Origin: Clostridia bacterium
GTDB taxonomy: Bacteria > Bacillota > Clostridia > Oscillospirales > Acutalibacteraceae
Assembly: GCA_017430535.1 (NCBI GenBank)
Contig: JAFRMR010000008.1
Span: 1 to 64,000 of the forward strand
Direction: 5' to 3'
Length of the DNA stretch: 64,000 nucleotides
Of the stretch, positions 18,239 through 26,208 are shown in pieces (position 1 is the stretch's first letter; each line of letters begins with the position of its first letter). Made by a program: the position numbers and the translations under genes. The notes beneath the pieces are model-generated. The model saw only the letters and a program-made list of their open reading frames with translations. It did no database searches and was not told the origin of the DNA.

Positions 18239-19447
18239 ATGCTGTCTTTCGCCCTTAAAAATATGGCCGTCAAGAAGGTTCAGGTTATTCTTGTGGTTGT
18301 ATCAATAGTCATTTCCGCAGGCGTCGCGGTGCTTGCCTATAACACGGCAAATCAGGTCCGGGACGGCATAACCAATACCGCCGGCTGGTATTCCGCCATA
18401 ATCGGCCCCACAGGCAGCAAAACGCAGCTTGCAATGAACACAATGTATTTCACGGATGATCCTCTTGGCACAATTCCCTATTCCGTTGTAACGGAGCTTC
18501 AGCGTGACAGCAGGGTAAAAAGAGTTATCCCCTACGCTATGGCGGATAATTACAACGGTTACCGTGTTGTAGGCACCACATCCGAATACCTTGAAAGCAA
18601 GAAGGTTGCCCTTGGCAGTATGTTTGATGACAGCGGCGTTTATGAGGTGGTTCTCGGCGCCGGCGTTGCCAAGGTATGCGATGTTACCGTAGGCGACGAT
18701 ATATTCACCAGCCACTCCGCAGGCGAAGAGCATACCCAGCCCCTTAAGGTTGTGGGCGTTCTTGAAGAAACCCATTCGGTTTATGACAGGGTTGTTTTCA
18801 CCCAGCTTAAAACAATCTGGGAAATTCACGAGCACGAGCACGAAGAGGGTGAAGAGGAGCACGAAGAAGAGCACGAGCATGGCGAAATGGGCAATATGGT
18901 ATGCGCCGCAGTGGTTACCACGCAAAACCCAGCCTATGCCATGACCCTTGTAAATGATTACAACGGCAAAATAATCTCCGATGAAGACGGCGATTCCTTT
19001 ACCCTTCAGGCCATCGAGCCCATGGATACCGTAAGAAGCATCCTTGAAGAGGCGGATTCCACAAAATATATCGTTTATGTGCTGTGCGCCATAATCCTCA
19101 TAATGAATGTTATGGTGATTTCAATTATCACCCTTCTCAATATGTATAACTCCGCAAAAGAGATTTCCCTCATGCGGCTTATCGGCATCAGTATGAAGAA
19201 AATAAACCTTCTCTACATACTGCAGAACGGGATAATCGGCATTATTTCCGTTATCCTGGCCTTTGCAGTATCAAAAGCCTGCCTTGTGTTTATGGACGGT
19301 TATGCATCGTCTATGGGCGTTGTGCTGGATACCGCAAAGGTGTACCCCGCCGAGTGGGCAATACTGGCTCTCGTGTTTGCCATTGCAGTTCTGCCCACCG
19401 TAGTGTGCACATTTGTTATGGCCCGCCGTGACGGCATAGAGGAATGA
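18239..19447 (+). CDS. MacB/FtsX-type ABC permease with His/Glu-rich loop
   Basis: A 402-residue permease. One N-terminal transmembrane helix (about 14-34) is followed by a large extracytoplasmic domain and three C-terminal helices (about 278-300, 325-345, 372-395), the MacB/LolC/FtsX topology. Within the outside domain, residues 197-217 are almost only His and Glu, a clear metal-binding type segment that ordinary MacB proteins lack. The gene starts right at the stop of the ATPase gene and overlaps the reading region of the lipoprotein gene by a stop/start junction, so translation is probably coupled. Confidence 0.9.
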   Translation: MLSFALKNMAVKKVQVILVVVSIVISAGVAVLAYNTANQVRDGITNTAGWYSAIIGPTGSKTQLAMNTMYFTDDPLGTIPYSVVTELQRDSRVKRVIPYAMADNYNGYRVVGTTSEYLESKKVALGSMFDDSGVYEVVLGAGVAKVCDVTVGDDIFTSHSAGEEHTQPLKVVGVLEETHSVYDRVVFTQLKTIWEIHEHEHEEGEEEHEEEHEHGEMGNMVCAAVVTTQNPAYAMTLVNDYNGKIISDEDGDSFTLQAIEPMDTVRSILEEADSTKYIVYVLCAIILIMNVMVISIITLLNMYNSAKEISLMRLIGISMKKINLLYILQNGIIGIISVILAFAVSKACLVFMDGYASSMGVVLDTAKVYPAEWAILALVFAIAVLPTVVCTFVMARRDGIEE

Positions 19448-19458
19448 GGGAAAATATT

Positions 19459-20418
19459 ATGAGAATTAAAAGATTTACGGCAATAATAATTGCGTTTGCA
19501 ATACTTCTGATGACTGCATCCTGCTCATCGGGCAAATCCGGCAAAGCGGCTTCCGGCGAAGCAACAAAGCTCAGCTTCAAGTCCGCCATGAGCTATGATT
19601 ATCTCAAAACCATAGACGGCAAGCCGGTTACCATAAACGGCTATCTCGCCACCAGCTCTCCCACAGACGGCTCTTTCATTTTCCTGATGAATCTGCCATA
19701 TCAGAGCTGCCCCTTCTGCAAGCCCAACACCTCTCAGCTTTCAAACACACTTGAGGTTTACCCCAAAAAGAATGAAAAGTTTGACTACACCACCCAGGCC
19801 GTCAAGGTTACCGGTGTGCTTGAGGTTGCGCCAAGCGAAGATAAGGCCTTTACCGATATGTACGGCTATGAGTTCAATTTCAAAATAGTTGATGCCGAGT
19901 ATAAAATCCTCAAGGCCGAGGAGCTTGGCGAGGAATACGCAATGTGGTCAAAAATTGCGGAGTCGGATATCGTCAATGAGCTTTACGCTATGTATGATTA
20001 TGTCTGCTTCGTCTGTTCCTGGAATACTTATTCGGTTAAACCCTGGACCGATGAAGAGGGAAAGCATAACGGCTATTACCTCAATGATGCCGATGCAAAG
20101 CATTTTCTTGAAGCGGACGGGGCACAATACCACTACGGCTACAAAGAGGGCTATTTTGACGATATAATCGCCAAAATCAAGGCGATTGACCCCGATGTAA
20201 TGGCGGATCTTGTTAAAAATGTTGAATCCTGCAAAGCTCTGGCCGAAAAAGCCCTGAAAGAACTCTATGACGGTAATTTCACTAAAAAGATGGTCTATAT
20301 AGAAGATTTTGAGTGCGAGGATTATCGCTATACCCTCAATAAAGGGGATGAGCTTATAAAGGAATTTGAGGCCCTTTATGATGAATTCGCCAACTGGCTG
20401 GGAAGCTGGGAAATGTAA
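19459..20418 (+). CDS. Lipoprotein with CPFC motif, partner of the ABC transporter
   Basis: A 319-residue surface lipoprotein (lipobox LMTASC). The domain at about residues 45-140 begins KTIDGKPVTINGYLA and includes FIFLMNLPYQSCPFC with Cys84 and Cys87; the pattern resembles DUF3299-type domains, though only loosely. The C-terminal half is helical and acidic and has the look of a separate domain. GAGGGAAAATATT precedes the ATG at 19459, so I reject the ATG at 19444 that overlaps the permease stop. With the His-rich permease and the four-Cys protein it makes a coherent metal- or thiol-linked export/assembly cassette. Confidence 0.8.
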   Translation: MRIKRFTAIIIAFAILLMTASCSSGKSGKAASGEATKLSFKSAMSYDYLKTIDGKPVTINGYLATSSPTDGSFIFLMNLPYQSCPFCKPNTSQLSNTLEVYPKKNEKFDYTTQAVKVTGVLEVAPSEDKAFTDMYGYEFNFKIVDAEYKILKAEELGEEYAMWSKIAESDIVNELYAMYDYVCFVCSWNTYSVKPWTDEEGKHNGYYLNDADAKHFLEADGAQYHYGYKEGYFDDIIAKIKAIDPDVMADLVKNVESCKALAEKALKELYDGNFTKKMVYIEDFECEDYRYTLNKGDELIKEFEALYDEFANWLGSWEM

Positions 20419-20455
20419 ATAATCCTTTTTTCCGGAGTCCGGCCATCCCAACAAC

Positions 20456-20487
20456 AAAAAGCCTGCAGAAAAACTGCAGGCTTTTTT
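20456..20487 (+). terminator. Intrinsic terminator of the ABC cassette
   Basis: AAAAGCCTGCAG and CTGCAGGCTTTTTT form a perfect stem with an A5 loop and a T-run, 38 bases after the lipoprotein stop. Confidence 0.9.
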
Positions 20488-20530
20488 GTATGTCTGTTTT
20501 TACTGAATGAGACACCCTATTATTTATAAG

Positions 20531-20559
20531 TTGACTGTTATCCCTTTTTGTGATAATAT
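20531..20559 (+). promoter_or_regulatory. Sigma-A promoter of ddl
   Basis: TTGACT (20531-20536), 17-base spacer, TAATAT (20554-20559) with extended TGA, about 32 bases before the ddl start. Confidence 0.75.
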
Positions 20560-20590
20560 TACATAACTTTAATCGGTCGGAGTGGTTATT

Positions 20591-21649
20591 TTGAAAGAGA
20601 AAGTACTTGTAATATTCGGCGGAGTATCCAGCGAGCATGATGTTTCCCTGGTTTCCGCTTCCTATGTTATCGATAATATTCCCCGTGAAAAATACGATGT
20701 GCTCAAAATGGGTATCACAAAAGAGGGCAGATGCTTCCTTTACGGGGGAGAAAGCTCAAAAATATGCGACGGCAGCTGGATAAGCGATACCGCAAATCTT
20801 GAATCCGCCGTAATATCCTGTGACAGATCCCATCACGGCATAATTCACCCGGGCAGCGGCGAAATTGAGAAAATCGATGTTGTTTTCCCCGTGCTTCACG
20901 GCAAAAACGGAGAGGACGGCACAATGCAGGGCCTGCTTGAGATCAGCGGCATTCCCTATGTTGGCTGCGGCACGGCGGCATCCGCCGTTTGTATGGATAA
21001 AGCCCTTACCAACGCCATGGCGGATTTCAAAAAGATTCCTCAGGCAAAATGGACAGCTTTCAATAAATCCGAGTATGAGGAAAACGGCAGCGCCCTTACA
21101 GCCGAAGCGGCAGAGTACCTCGGCTTACCCGTGTTTGTAAAGCCCGCCAACGCCGGTTCCTCCGTGGGCATTACCAAAGCAAAAAATATCGATGAGCTTA
21201 AAGCTGCCTGCGAGCTTGCTTTTGAGCACGATGATAAAATAGTTCTTGAGGAATGCGTTACCGGCAAAGAGGTTGAGGTTGCGGTGCTTGGCAACAATAA
21301 TCTCGTCGCTTCCGTTCCCGGCGAAATTGTACCCTGTAACGAGTTTTATGATTATGAGGCAAAGTATCTGGCTCAGGGCAGCAAGCTGCTTATCCCCGCA
21401 GATTTAAGCGATGAAAAAATAAAGGAAGTTCAGCAGGCGGCAGTCAGGGCATATAAGGCTTTGGGCTGCAGAGGACTTGCCCGGGTGGATTTCTTTGTAA
21501 GGGACAGCGACGGAGCGGTTATGCTCAACGAGCCCAACACCATCCCCGGCTTTACCTCAATAAGTATGTATCCCAAGCTTTTCAATGCGTCGGGAATTCC
21601 CTACGCCGAGCTGCTGGACAGGCTTATATGCCTTGCATTGGAGAAATAA
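20591..21649 (+). CDS. ddl: D-alanine--D-alanine ligase
   Basis: ATP-grasp ligase that makes the D-Ala-D-Ala end of peptidoglycan precursors. The product (352 residues from the TTG at 20591) has VIFGGVSSEHDVSL, the ATP-grasp core VFVKPANAGSSVGITK, the omega-loop Tyr in FYDYEAKY (the D-Ala-D-Ala type rather than the His-type of VanA ligases), and the metal motif MLNEPNTIPGFT. The TTG is preferred since GGAG lies 8 bases before it; a GTG at 20582 would put the Shine-Dalgarno inside the gene. The next gene starts directly after the stop. Confidence 0.95.
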   Translation: MKEKVLVIFGGVSSEHDVSLVSASYVIDNIPREKYDVLKMGITKEGRCFLYGGESSKICDGSWISDTANLESAVISCDRSHHGIIHPGSGEIEKIDVVFPVLHGKNGEDGTMQGLLEISGIPYVGCGTAASAVCMDKALTNAMADFKKIPQAKWTAFNKSEYEENGSALTAEAAEYLGLPVFVKPANAGSSVGITKAKNIDELKAACELAFEHDDKIVLEECVTGKEVEVAVLGNNNLVASVPGEIVPCNEFYDYEAKYLAQGSKLLIPADLSDEKIKEVQQAAVRAYKALGCRGLARVDFFVRDSDGAVMLNEPNTIPGFTSISMYPKLFNASGIPYAELLDRLICLALEK

Positions 21650-22072
21650 ATGAAAAAAGCGCGAATTACCGTTTCGGACCGCCACTTTTCACAGGATGGT
21701 GAAAACGAGGAGCGGGGCGAACTCAAATCGGATTGTAAAATAGGTGTTTCAGACGGCAGAATTATTGTAGTTTACCGCGAAACCGTTGAGCAGACAGGGG
21801 ACTGCGAAACCCGGCTCATAATCGAAAAGGGTAAAATTACAATGATGAGAAGCGGCAAATACCGTACATCAATGATTTTTGAAAACCGCAAAAGGCATAT
21901 CTGTTGCTATGAGACCCCATTCGGAGAGATGATGATAGGCGTTTATACCAACGCGATGTTCACGGATTTTGACGAAAACGGCGGAGTGCTGGACTTTGCC
22001 TATACCCTTGACAGCGCAGGGGATTTGATAAGCGAAAACGAACTTAAAATTACGGTTGAAACGAAGGAATAA
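21650..22072 (+). CDS. DUF1934 (YwiB-like) calycin-fold protein
   Basis: A 140-residue beta-rich protein of the DUF1934 family, whose B. subtilis member YwiB is also encoded next to argS. The sequence alternates short strands with charged turns and has the central MIGVYTNAM region. Function is unknown; a lipocalin-like barrel is what the family suggests. It starts at the base after the ddl stop and ends 3 bases before argS, so the three genes are almost surely one transcript. Confidence 0.85.
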   Translation: MKKARITVSDRHFSQDGENEERGELKSDCKIGVSDGRIIVVYRETVEQTGDCETRLIIEKGKITMMRSGKYRTSMIFENRKRHICCYETPFGEMMIGVYTNAMFTDFDENGGVLDFAYTLDSAGDLISENELKITVETKE

Positions 22073-22075
22073 AAA

Positions 22076-23821
22076 ATGTCAGTTTTGGTAAATCAGGTTA
22101 TATCGGAAATACGCACCGCAATTATGGAGGCCGCAGGCAGGGCCGTTGCGGAAGGGGAGTTTCCCGAAGCCCCCTTAAGCGATTTTATTGTTGAAGTTCC
22201 CGCCAACAGGGAAAACGGGGATTATTCCTCAAACTGCGCCATGGCATGGGCCCGCGATCTTCATAAGGCTCCCCGCCAGATTGCGCAGATTCTTGTTAAC
22301 AGAATGATTATTGCAGATACATTTGTTGAGCGCTGTGAGATAGCCAGCCCCGGCTTCCTTAATTTCTATCTCCGCGAAAGCTACAACGCCTGCATTATTC
22401 AGGATATACTCGAAAAGGGCACCCTTTACGGCCGCTCCGATTACGGAAAAGGCCGCAAAATAAATGTGGAATTTGTTTCCGCCAATCCCACAGGCCCAAT
22501 GCACATGGGCAACGCCAGGGGAGGAGCTCTGGGTGACTGCCTTGCTGCAGTGCTCGACTGCGCCGGCTATGATGTGAGCCGTGAGTTTTATGTAAACGAT
22601 GCAGGCAACCAGATAGATAAATTTGCCCTGTCCCTTGATATCCGCTACCGCCAGCTTTTTGAGGGCGAGGATGCCGTAGAACTTCCGGAGGACAGTTACC
22701 ACGGCAGCGATATTATTGACAGAGCAAAGGAATTTGCCGAAATAAACGGCGATAAATATATGAACTGTTCCGAGCAGGAGCGCAGAAAGGCTCTTGTGGA
22801 TTACGCTCTGCCAAGGAATATAGCCGCAATGAAGGTCAATATGGAAAAGTACAGGGTTTCCTATGATACCTGGTTCCTTGAAAGCGACCTTCACAAAAAC
22901 GGCGAAATAACCGAAATAATAAACATCCTTAAAGATAACGGCCTTACCTATGAAAAGGACGGCGCCCTCTGGTATAAAAACAGCGAAATACTGGCAAAGC
23001 GCCTTGCAAGGGAAGGCAAAAGCGAAGAGGATATTGCAAAGCTTGAGCTCAAGGATGAGGTGCTTATCCGCCAGAACGGCAACCCCACCTATTTTGCCGC
23101 GGATATTGCCTACCACAGAAATAAGCTTGAATCAAGGCATTTTGATAAGGCAATTGATATCTGGGGCGCAGACCACCACGGCCATGTTGCCAGGATGAAA
23201 GGCGCCCTTGATGCCATCGGCCTTGACGGCGACCGGCTTGAAATCGTCCTTATGCAGCTTGTCAACCTCATAAGGGACGGTAAGCCCGTAAAGATGAGCA
23301 AAAGAACCGGCAAAGCAATTACCCTTGATGATTTGCTTGAGGAGATACCCATTGATGCCGTAAGGTTCTTCTTCAATACCAGAGAACCCGGTTCGCCCAT
23401 AGATTTTGACCTGGACCTTGCAGTAAGCAAAAACAGCGAAAATCCCGTTTATTACTGTCAGTATGCCCACGCCAGAATCTGCAGCATTCTGCGTAAGCTT
23501 GAGGCCGACGGCATTACTCCCCGGGAATGCAGTATTCCGGAGCTTGTGCTTCTCAGAGCCCCGGAGGAAAAGGAGCTTATCCGCCACCTTTCCGCTTATA
23601 CGGATGAGATAATTTCTTCTGCAAAGAATTATGATTCCGCAAAAATCACCCGCTACGCCATAGAGCTTGCAACCCTTTTCCATAAGTTCTATAACGCCTG
23701 CAGGGTAAACTGCGGAGAAGAGGCACTTATGCAGGCCAGAATCAGCCTCTGCCTCTGTGTTAAAACGGTGCTGAGCAATATTCTTACAATGTTCAATATA
23801 ACCGTTCCCGAGGCCATGTAA
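22076..23821 (+). CDS. argS: Arginyl-tRNA synthetase
   Basis: Class I synthetase, 581 residues. The N-terminal ArgRS domain is followed by the HIGH-like motif NPTGPMHMGNARGG, IWGADHHGHVARM, KMSKRTGKAITLDDL replacing KMSKS, and the C-terminal DALR anticodon-binding domain (YCQYAHARICSILR start). Full length. It ends the ddl unit and has a terminator about 45 bases downstream. Confidence 0.97.
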   Translation: MSVLVNQVISEIRTAIMEAAGRAVAEGEFPEAPLSDFIVEVPANRENGDYSSNCAMAWARDLHKAPRQIAQILVNRMIIADTFVERCEIASPGFLNFYLRESYNACIIQDILEKGTLYGRSDYGKGRKINVEFVSANPTGPMHMGNARGGALGDCLAAVLDCAGYDVSREFYVNDAGNQIDKFALSLDIRYRQLFEGEDAVELPEDSYHGSDIIDRAKEFAEINGDKYMNCSEQERRKALVDYALPRNIAAMKVNMEKYRVSYDTWFLESDLHKNGEITEIINILKDNGLTYEKDGALWYKNSEILAKRLAREGKSEEDIAKLELKDEVLIRQNGNPTYFAADIAYHRNKLESRHFDKAIDIWGADHHGHVARMKGALDAIGLDGDRLEIVLMQLVNLIRDGKPVKMSKRTGKAITLDDLLEEIPIDAVRFFFNTREPGSPIDFDLDLAVSKNSENPVYYCQYAHARICSILRKLEADGITPRECSIPELVLLRAPEEKELIRHLSAYTDEIISSAKNYDSAKITRYAIELATLFHKFYNACRVNCGEEALMQARISLCLCVKTVLSNILTMFNITVPEAM

Positions 23822-23866
23822 TCCCTGTTAAACGGATTATTTCGATCGAAAAAAAATCAAATAATA

Positions 23867-23902
23867 AGAGCCCGCGGTCAAAAACTGCGGGCTCTTTTTT
23901 AT
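23867..23902. terminator. Bidirectional intrinsic terminator
   Basis: AGAGCCCGCGGT and ACTGCGGGCTCT pair (one G-T) around CAAAA, with a T-run to the right and an A/T-rich run to the left. It separates argS from the convergent phosphodiesterase gene. Confidence 0.85.
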
Positions 23903-23926
23903 TTTTGATTTAATTCAGCACCTTGC

Positions 23927-24385
23927 TCATACCCTTGCCGGTATTGTCATTATACCCTTCGGCGTAATATCCACCATACCGTAACAGCCGTCATTCACCG
24001 AGCCCGGGTTCATAATATACATCCCGTCCTCATAAAGGGTCATCTGCTCGTGTGTATGGCCGAAGAGCACAATATCCGCATTGTATCCCCGTGCTGTGTC
24101 CATAAGTTCCGATATACCGTACTTTACATGCTCCGCAAAGCCGTGGGTAATATAAACGGTTTTCCCGCCGGCTCTGATAATTTCGACGGCATTGAGCTGC
24201 GAACCGAAATCGCAGTTGCCACGCACTTTCACAAGGGGTTTTCCGTTTATTTCAAATTCAACGCTGTCAAGGTCTCTCTCGCCGTCACCAAGAAAGATTA
24301 TCATATCCGCCTCCGGGTGGGCCAGAAGGGCCTGCCGCATATAGTATGCCACTCCGTGGGAGTCGGAAAAAACCAGCAGCCTCAT
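23927..24385 (-). CDS. YfcE/MJ0936-type metallophosphodiesterase
   Basis: A 152-residue calcineurin-like phosphoesterase. All metal-binding blocks are present: FSDSHG, LGDGERD, VRGNCD, YITHGF, FGHTHEQ and MNPGSV. Members hydrolyse small phosphodiesters in the cytoplasm; the natural substrate is generally unknown. Its ATG overlaps the stop of the membrane/nucleoside hydrolase gene (ATGA type), so the two are coupled. Confidence 0.93.
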   Translation of the reverse strand: MRLLVFSDSHGVAYYMRQALLAHPEADMIIFLGDGERDLDSVEFEINGKPLVKVRGNCDFGSQLNAVEIIRAGGKTVYITHGFAEHVKYGISELMDTARGYNADIVLFGHTHEQMTLYEDGMYIMNPGSVNDGCYGMVDITPKGIMTIPARV

Positions 24386-26037
24386 TGTGTCACCGCCGTA
24401 TCATCCTGTGTGTCTTGGGCTTGGGTCAAAGGGACCGGAATTTCCGTAAGCATCCTGTTAAGATATTCCGCTATGGCTCCCGGGTCTGCTTTTCTGAGGA
24501 TATGATAGCGGTTTGAGAATTTATCCTTTTCGGCAGCCATTTCTCCGTTCATATCAACTGTTATTTTTACCGGTTTTGAAAGACCGTAGAAATCCGAGTT
24601 GCCCTCAAAAGCATACTGCACCGCCGTCAGGTCATAGCTTGAGTTAAGGTGGGGCAGGCCACCGCCGGTGTGCAGGCGGTAGCAGTCATAAACCGGGTTG
24701 TTTTCCTGAGCCGATGAAAAGCCTGTCATTATTTCCTTGCCCACTTCATAGCCGGAAAAAACTATCATTCCTTTGTATTTTTCAAGCACATTCGCCGCAG
24801 AAATCGGGTCGATTCTTATGTTGAATTCTTTACCCTTCGGGAACTTTCCCGCCATAGCCACTATGGAGTGCACTTTTTTGTTAAAGAGCACCGGGTCTTC
24901 GTTAAGCACCGCGCTTATGTTTGTGAACATACCCAGGGTGATAACGGTAACGGAATTATCCGCCGCTTCGCTGAGAAGCTTTTTATAGAATTCCGTTTCA
25001 TTTTCCGCCGCGCAGGCGCTGCTTTCATATCTGCAGTATTTTTTTGTAACTTCCCTGGTGTATTTTGAGTTATCCGGCAGTATGGGCGCGCCGGTATGTC
25101 TGCCCACAAAGGGCTCATCAAGGCCGTAGTATTCGCAAATCGCTTTTATCACGGCGTTTCCATATGGGTCCGAGGTGCAGTTGCATATACCCAGCAGTTT
25201 TGTGTCATATTTTTTCAGGTATCCGAATGTTATCGCAAGGGCTCCCGCGTCATCGCAGTCTGCGCTTATATCCGTGTCAATGATAATATCCCGCTTCTCC
25301 TCGCATATAGGGGTATATGCGGGTTTGCCGAAAGCCTCCTCACTTTTGGCGGATTTATAAGCGTACCTGATTGTGGAAACCACAAGGAATATAACAAGTG
25401 CCGCCGCAGCAACCGTAATAACATATTTCATAGGCACAAGATTATAGACCCTGTCTCCCAGTATTGTGAAAAGAATTACTCTGGGCAGTATGCCCGCAAG
25501 TGACATTCCGAGATAGGGCAGGTATCTTGTTCTCATCGCTCCGAAAAACAGGGAGCAGAAGTCAATGGGCAGCCCGGCTATGCGCATAATAAAAACCGAG
25601 GATTTATTGTGCTTTTCATATATGTCGAATATCTTTTCGCCGTATTTTGTGGCCTTGAGTTTTTTGGTAACAAACGGTCCGCCCAGTATCACGCCCATAA
25701 GGTATGTAACGCTTACCTCTATGATAATGCCCGCAATATTCACCGCCAGGGCAATCAGGGGAACCGAAACACCGAACATTTTTGTTACGGGCAGGCTCAT
25801 TCCTATCACAATGTAAATCAGTGATGCCGGCACCACAAGGGTAACGCCTTTTACTGCGTAAACCCCCAGCAGGGTCAGTATTGTCTGCATAAGGTGTGAG
25901 TTGTCAATAAAAGCCCTTACATCAAGATTCTGCAGGTACCTGAATTTCCAGATTATAACAGCCGCAACGCCTATGGAAAGAATAATTCTCAGCGCCAGAG
26001 CAAAGCTGTTTTTTATCCTCAGAAGGGTAGATTTCAT
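24382..26037 (-). CDS. VTT/SNARE-associated membrane domain fused to a nucleoside hydrolase
   Basis: A 551-residue two-domain protein. Residues 1-225 form a TVP38/TMEM64 (VTT, DedA-like) membrane domain with about six hydrophobic segments and the typical GPFVTKKLKAT and FIMRIAGLPIDFCSLFFGAM. Residues 248-530 form an inosine-uridine nucleoside hydrolase domain: the calcium-site DTDISADCDDAGAL begins at Asp254, and VTVITLGMFTNISAVL and the late YDLTAVQYAF fit that fold. The linker is about 20 polar residues. I see no frameshift. The combination is not one I know; the hydrolase could act on nucleosides at the membrane. The downstream phosphodiesterase suggests nucleotide-derivative turnover. Confidence 0.85.
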   Translation of the reverse strand: MKSTLLRIKNSFALALRIILSIGVAAVIIWKFRYLQNLDVRAFIDNSHLMQTILTLLGVYAVKGVTLVVPASLIYIVIGMSLPVTKMFGVSVPLIALAVNIAGIIIEVSVTYLMGVILGGPFVTKKLKATKYGEKIFDIYEKHNKSSVFIMRIAGLPIDFCSLFFGAMRTRYLPYLGMSLAGILPRVILFTILGDRVYNLVPMKYVITVAAAALVIFLVVSTIRYAYKSAKSEEAFGKPAYTPICEEKRDIIIDTDISADCDDAGALAITFGYLKKYDTKLLGICNCTSDPYGNAVIKAICEYYGLDEPFVGRHTGAPILPDNSKYTREVTKKYCRYESSACAAENETEFYKKLLSEAADNSVTVITLGMFTNISAVLNEDPVLFNKKVHSIVAMAGKFPKGKEFNIRIDPISAANVLEKYKGMIVFSGYEVGKEIMTGFSSAQENNPVYDCYRLHTGGGLPHLNSSYDLTAVQYAFEGNSDFYGLSKPVKITVDMNGEMAAEKDKFSNRYHILRKADPGAIAEYLNRMLTEIPVPLTQAQDTQDDTAVTQ

Positions 26038-26067
26038 TTTTTGTACATCCTTGTTTAGTTTTATGAA

Positions 26068-26096
26068 ATTTTACTATATTCCGGCACTGTTTTCAA
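26068..26096 (-). promoter_or_regulatory. Sigma-A promoter of the VTT-hydrolase gene
   Basis: On the minus strand TTGAAA (26091-26096), 17 bases, TAAAAT (26068-26073), about 31 bases before the ATG at 26037. Confidence 0.6.
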
Positions 26097-26137
26097 GTTT
26101 TCGGCCCATATTTCGTCATTTATTCTTATAAAAAATA

Positions 26138-26166
26138 TAGACATACCTGTTTTTTTATGTTATACT
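26138..26166 (+). promoter_or_regulatory. Sigma-A promoter of the radical SAM gene
   Basis: TAGACA (26138-26143), 17-base T-rich spacer, TATACT (26161-26166), 43 bases before the ATG. Confidence 0.65.
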
Positions 26167-26208
26167 CTATCCGATTTTGTGAAAAAACAAGGGAAAGGAG
26201 AGATTTAT

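Noticed and set aside
22229-23116. Minus-strand frame of 295 residues opposite argS
   Set aside because: Antisense shadow of an intact argS.
24382-26037. Possible frameshift joining two genes at the VTT and hydrolase boundary
   Set aside because: The frame is continuous through the boundary, both domains are full length, and there is no internal ribosome site.
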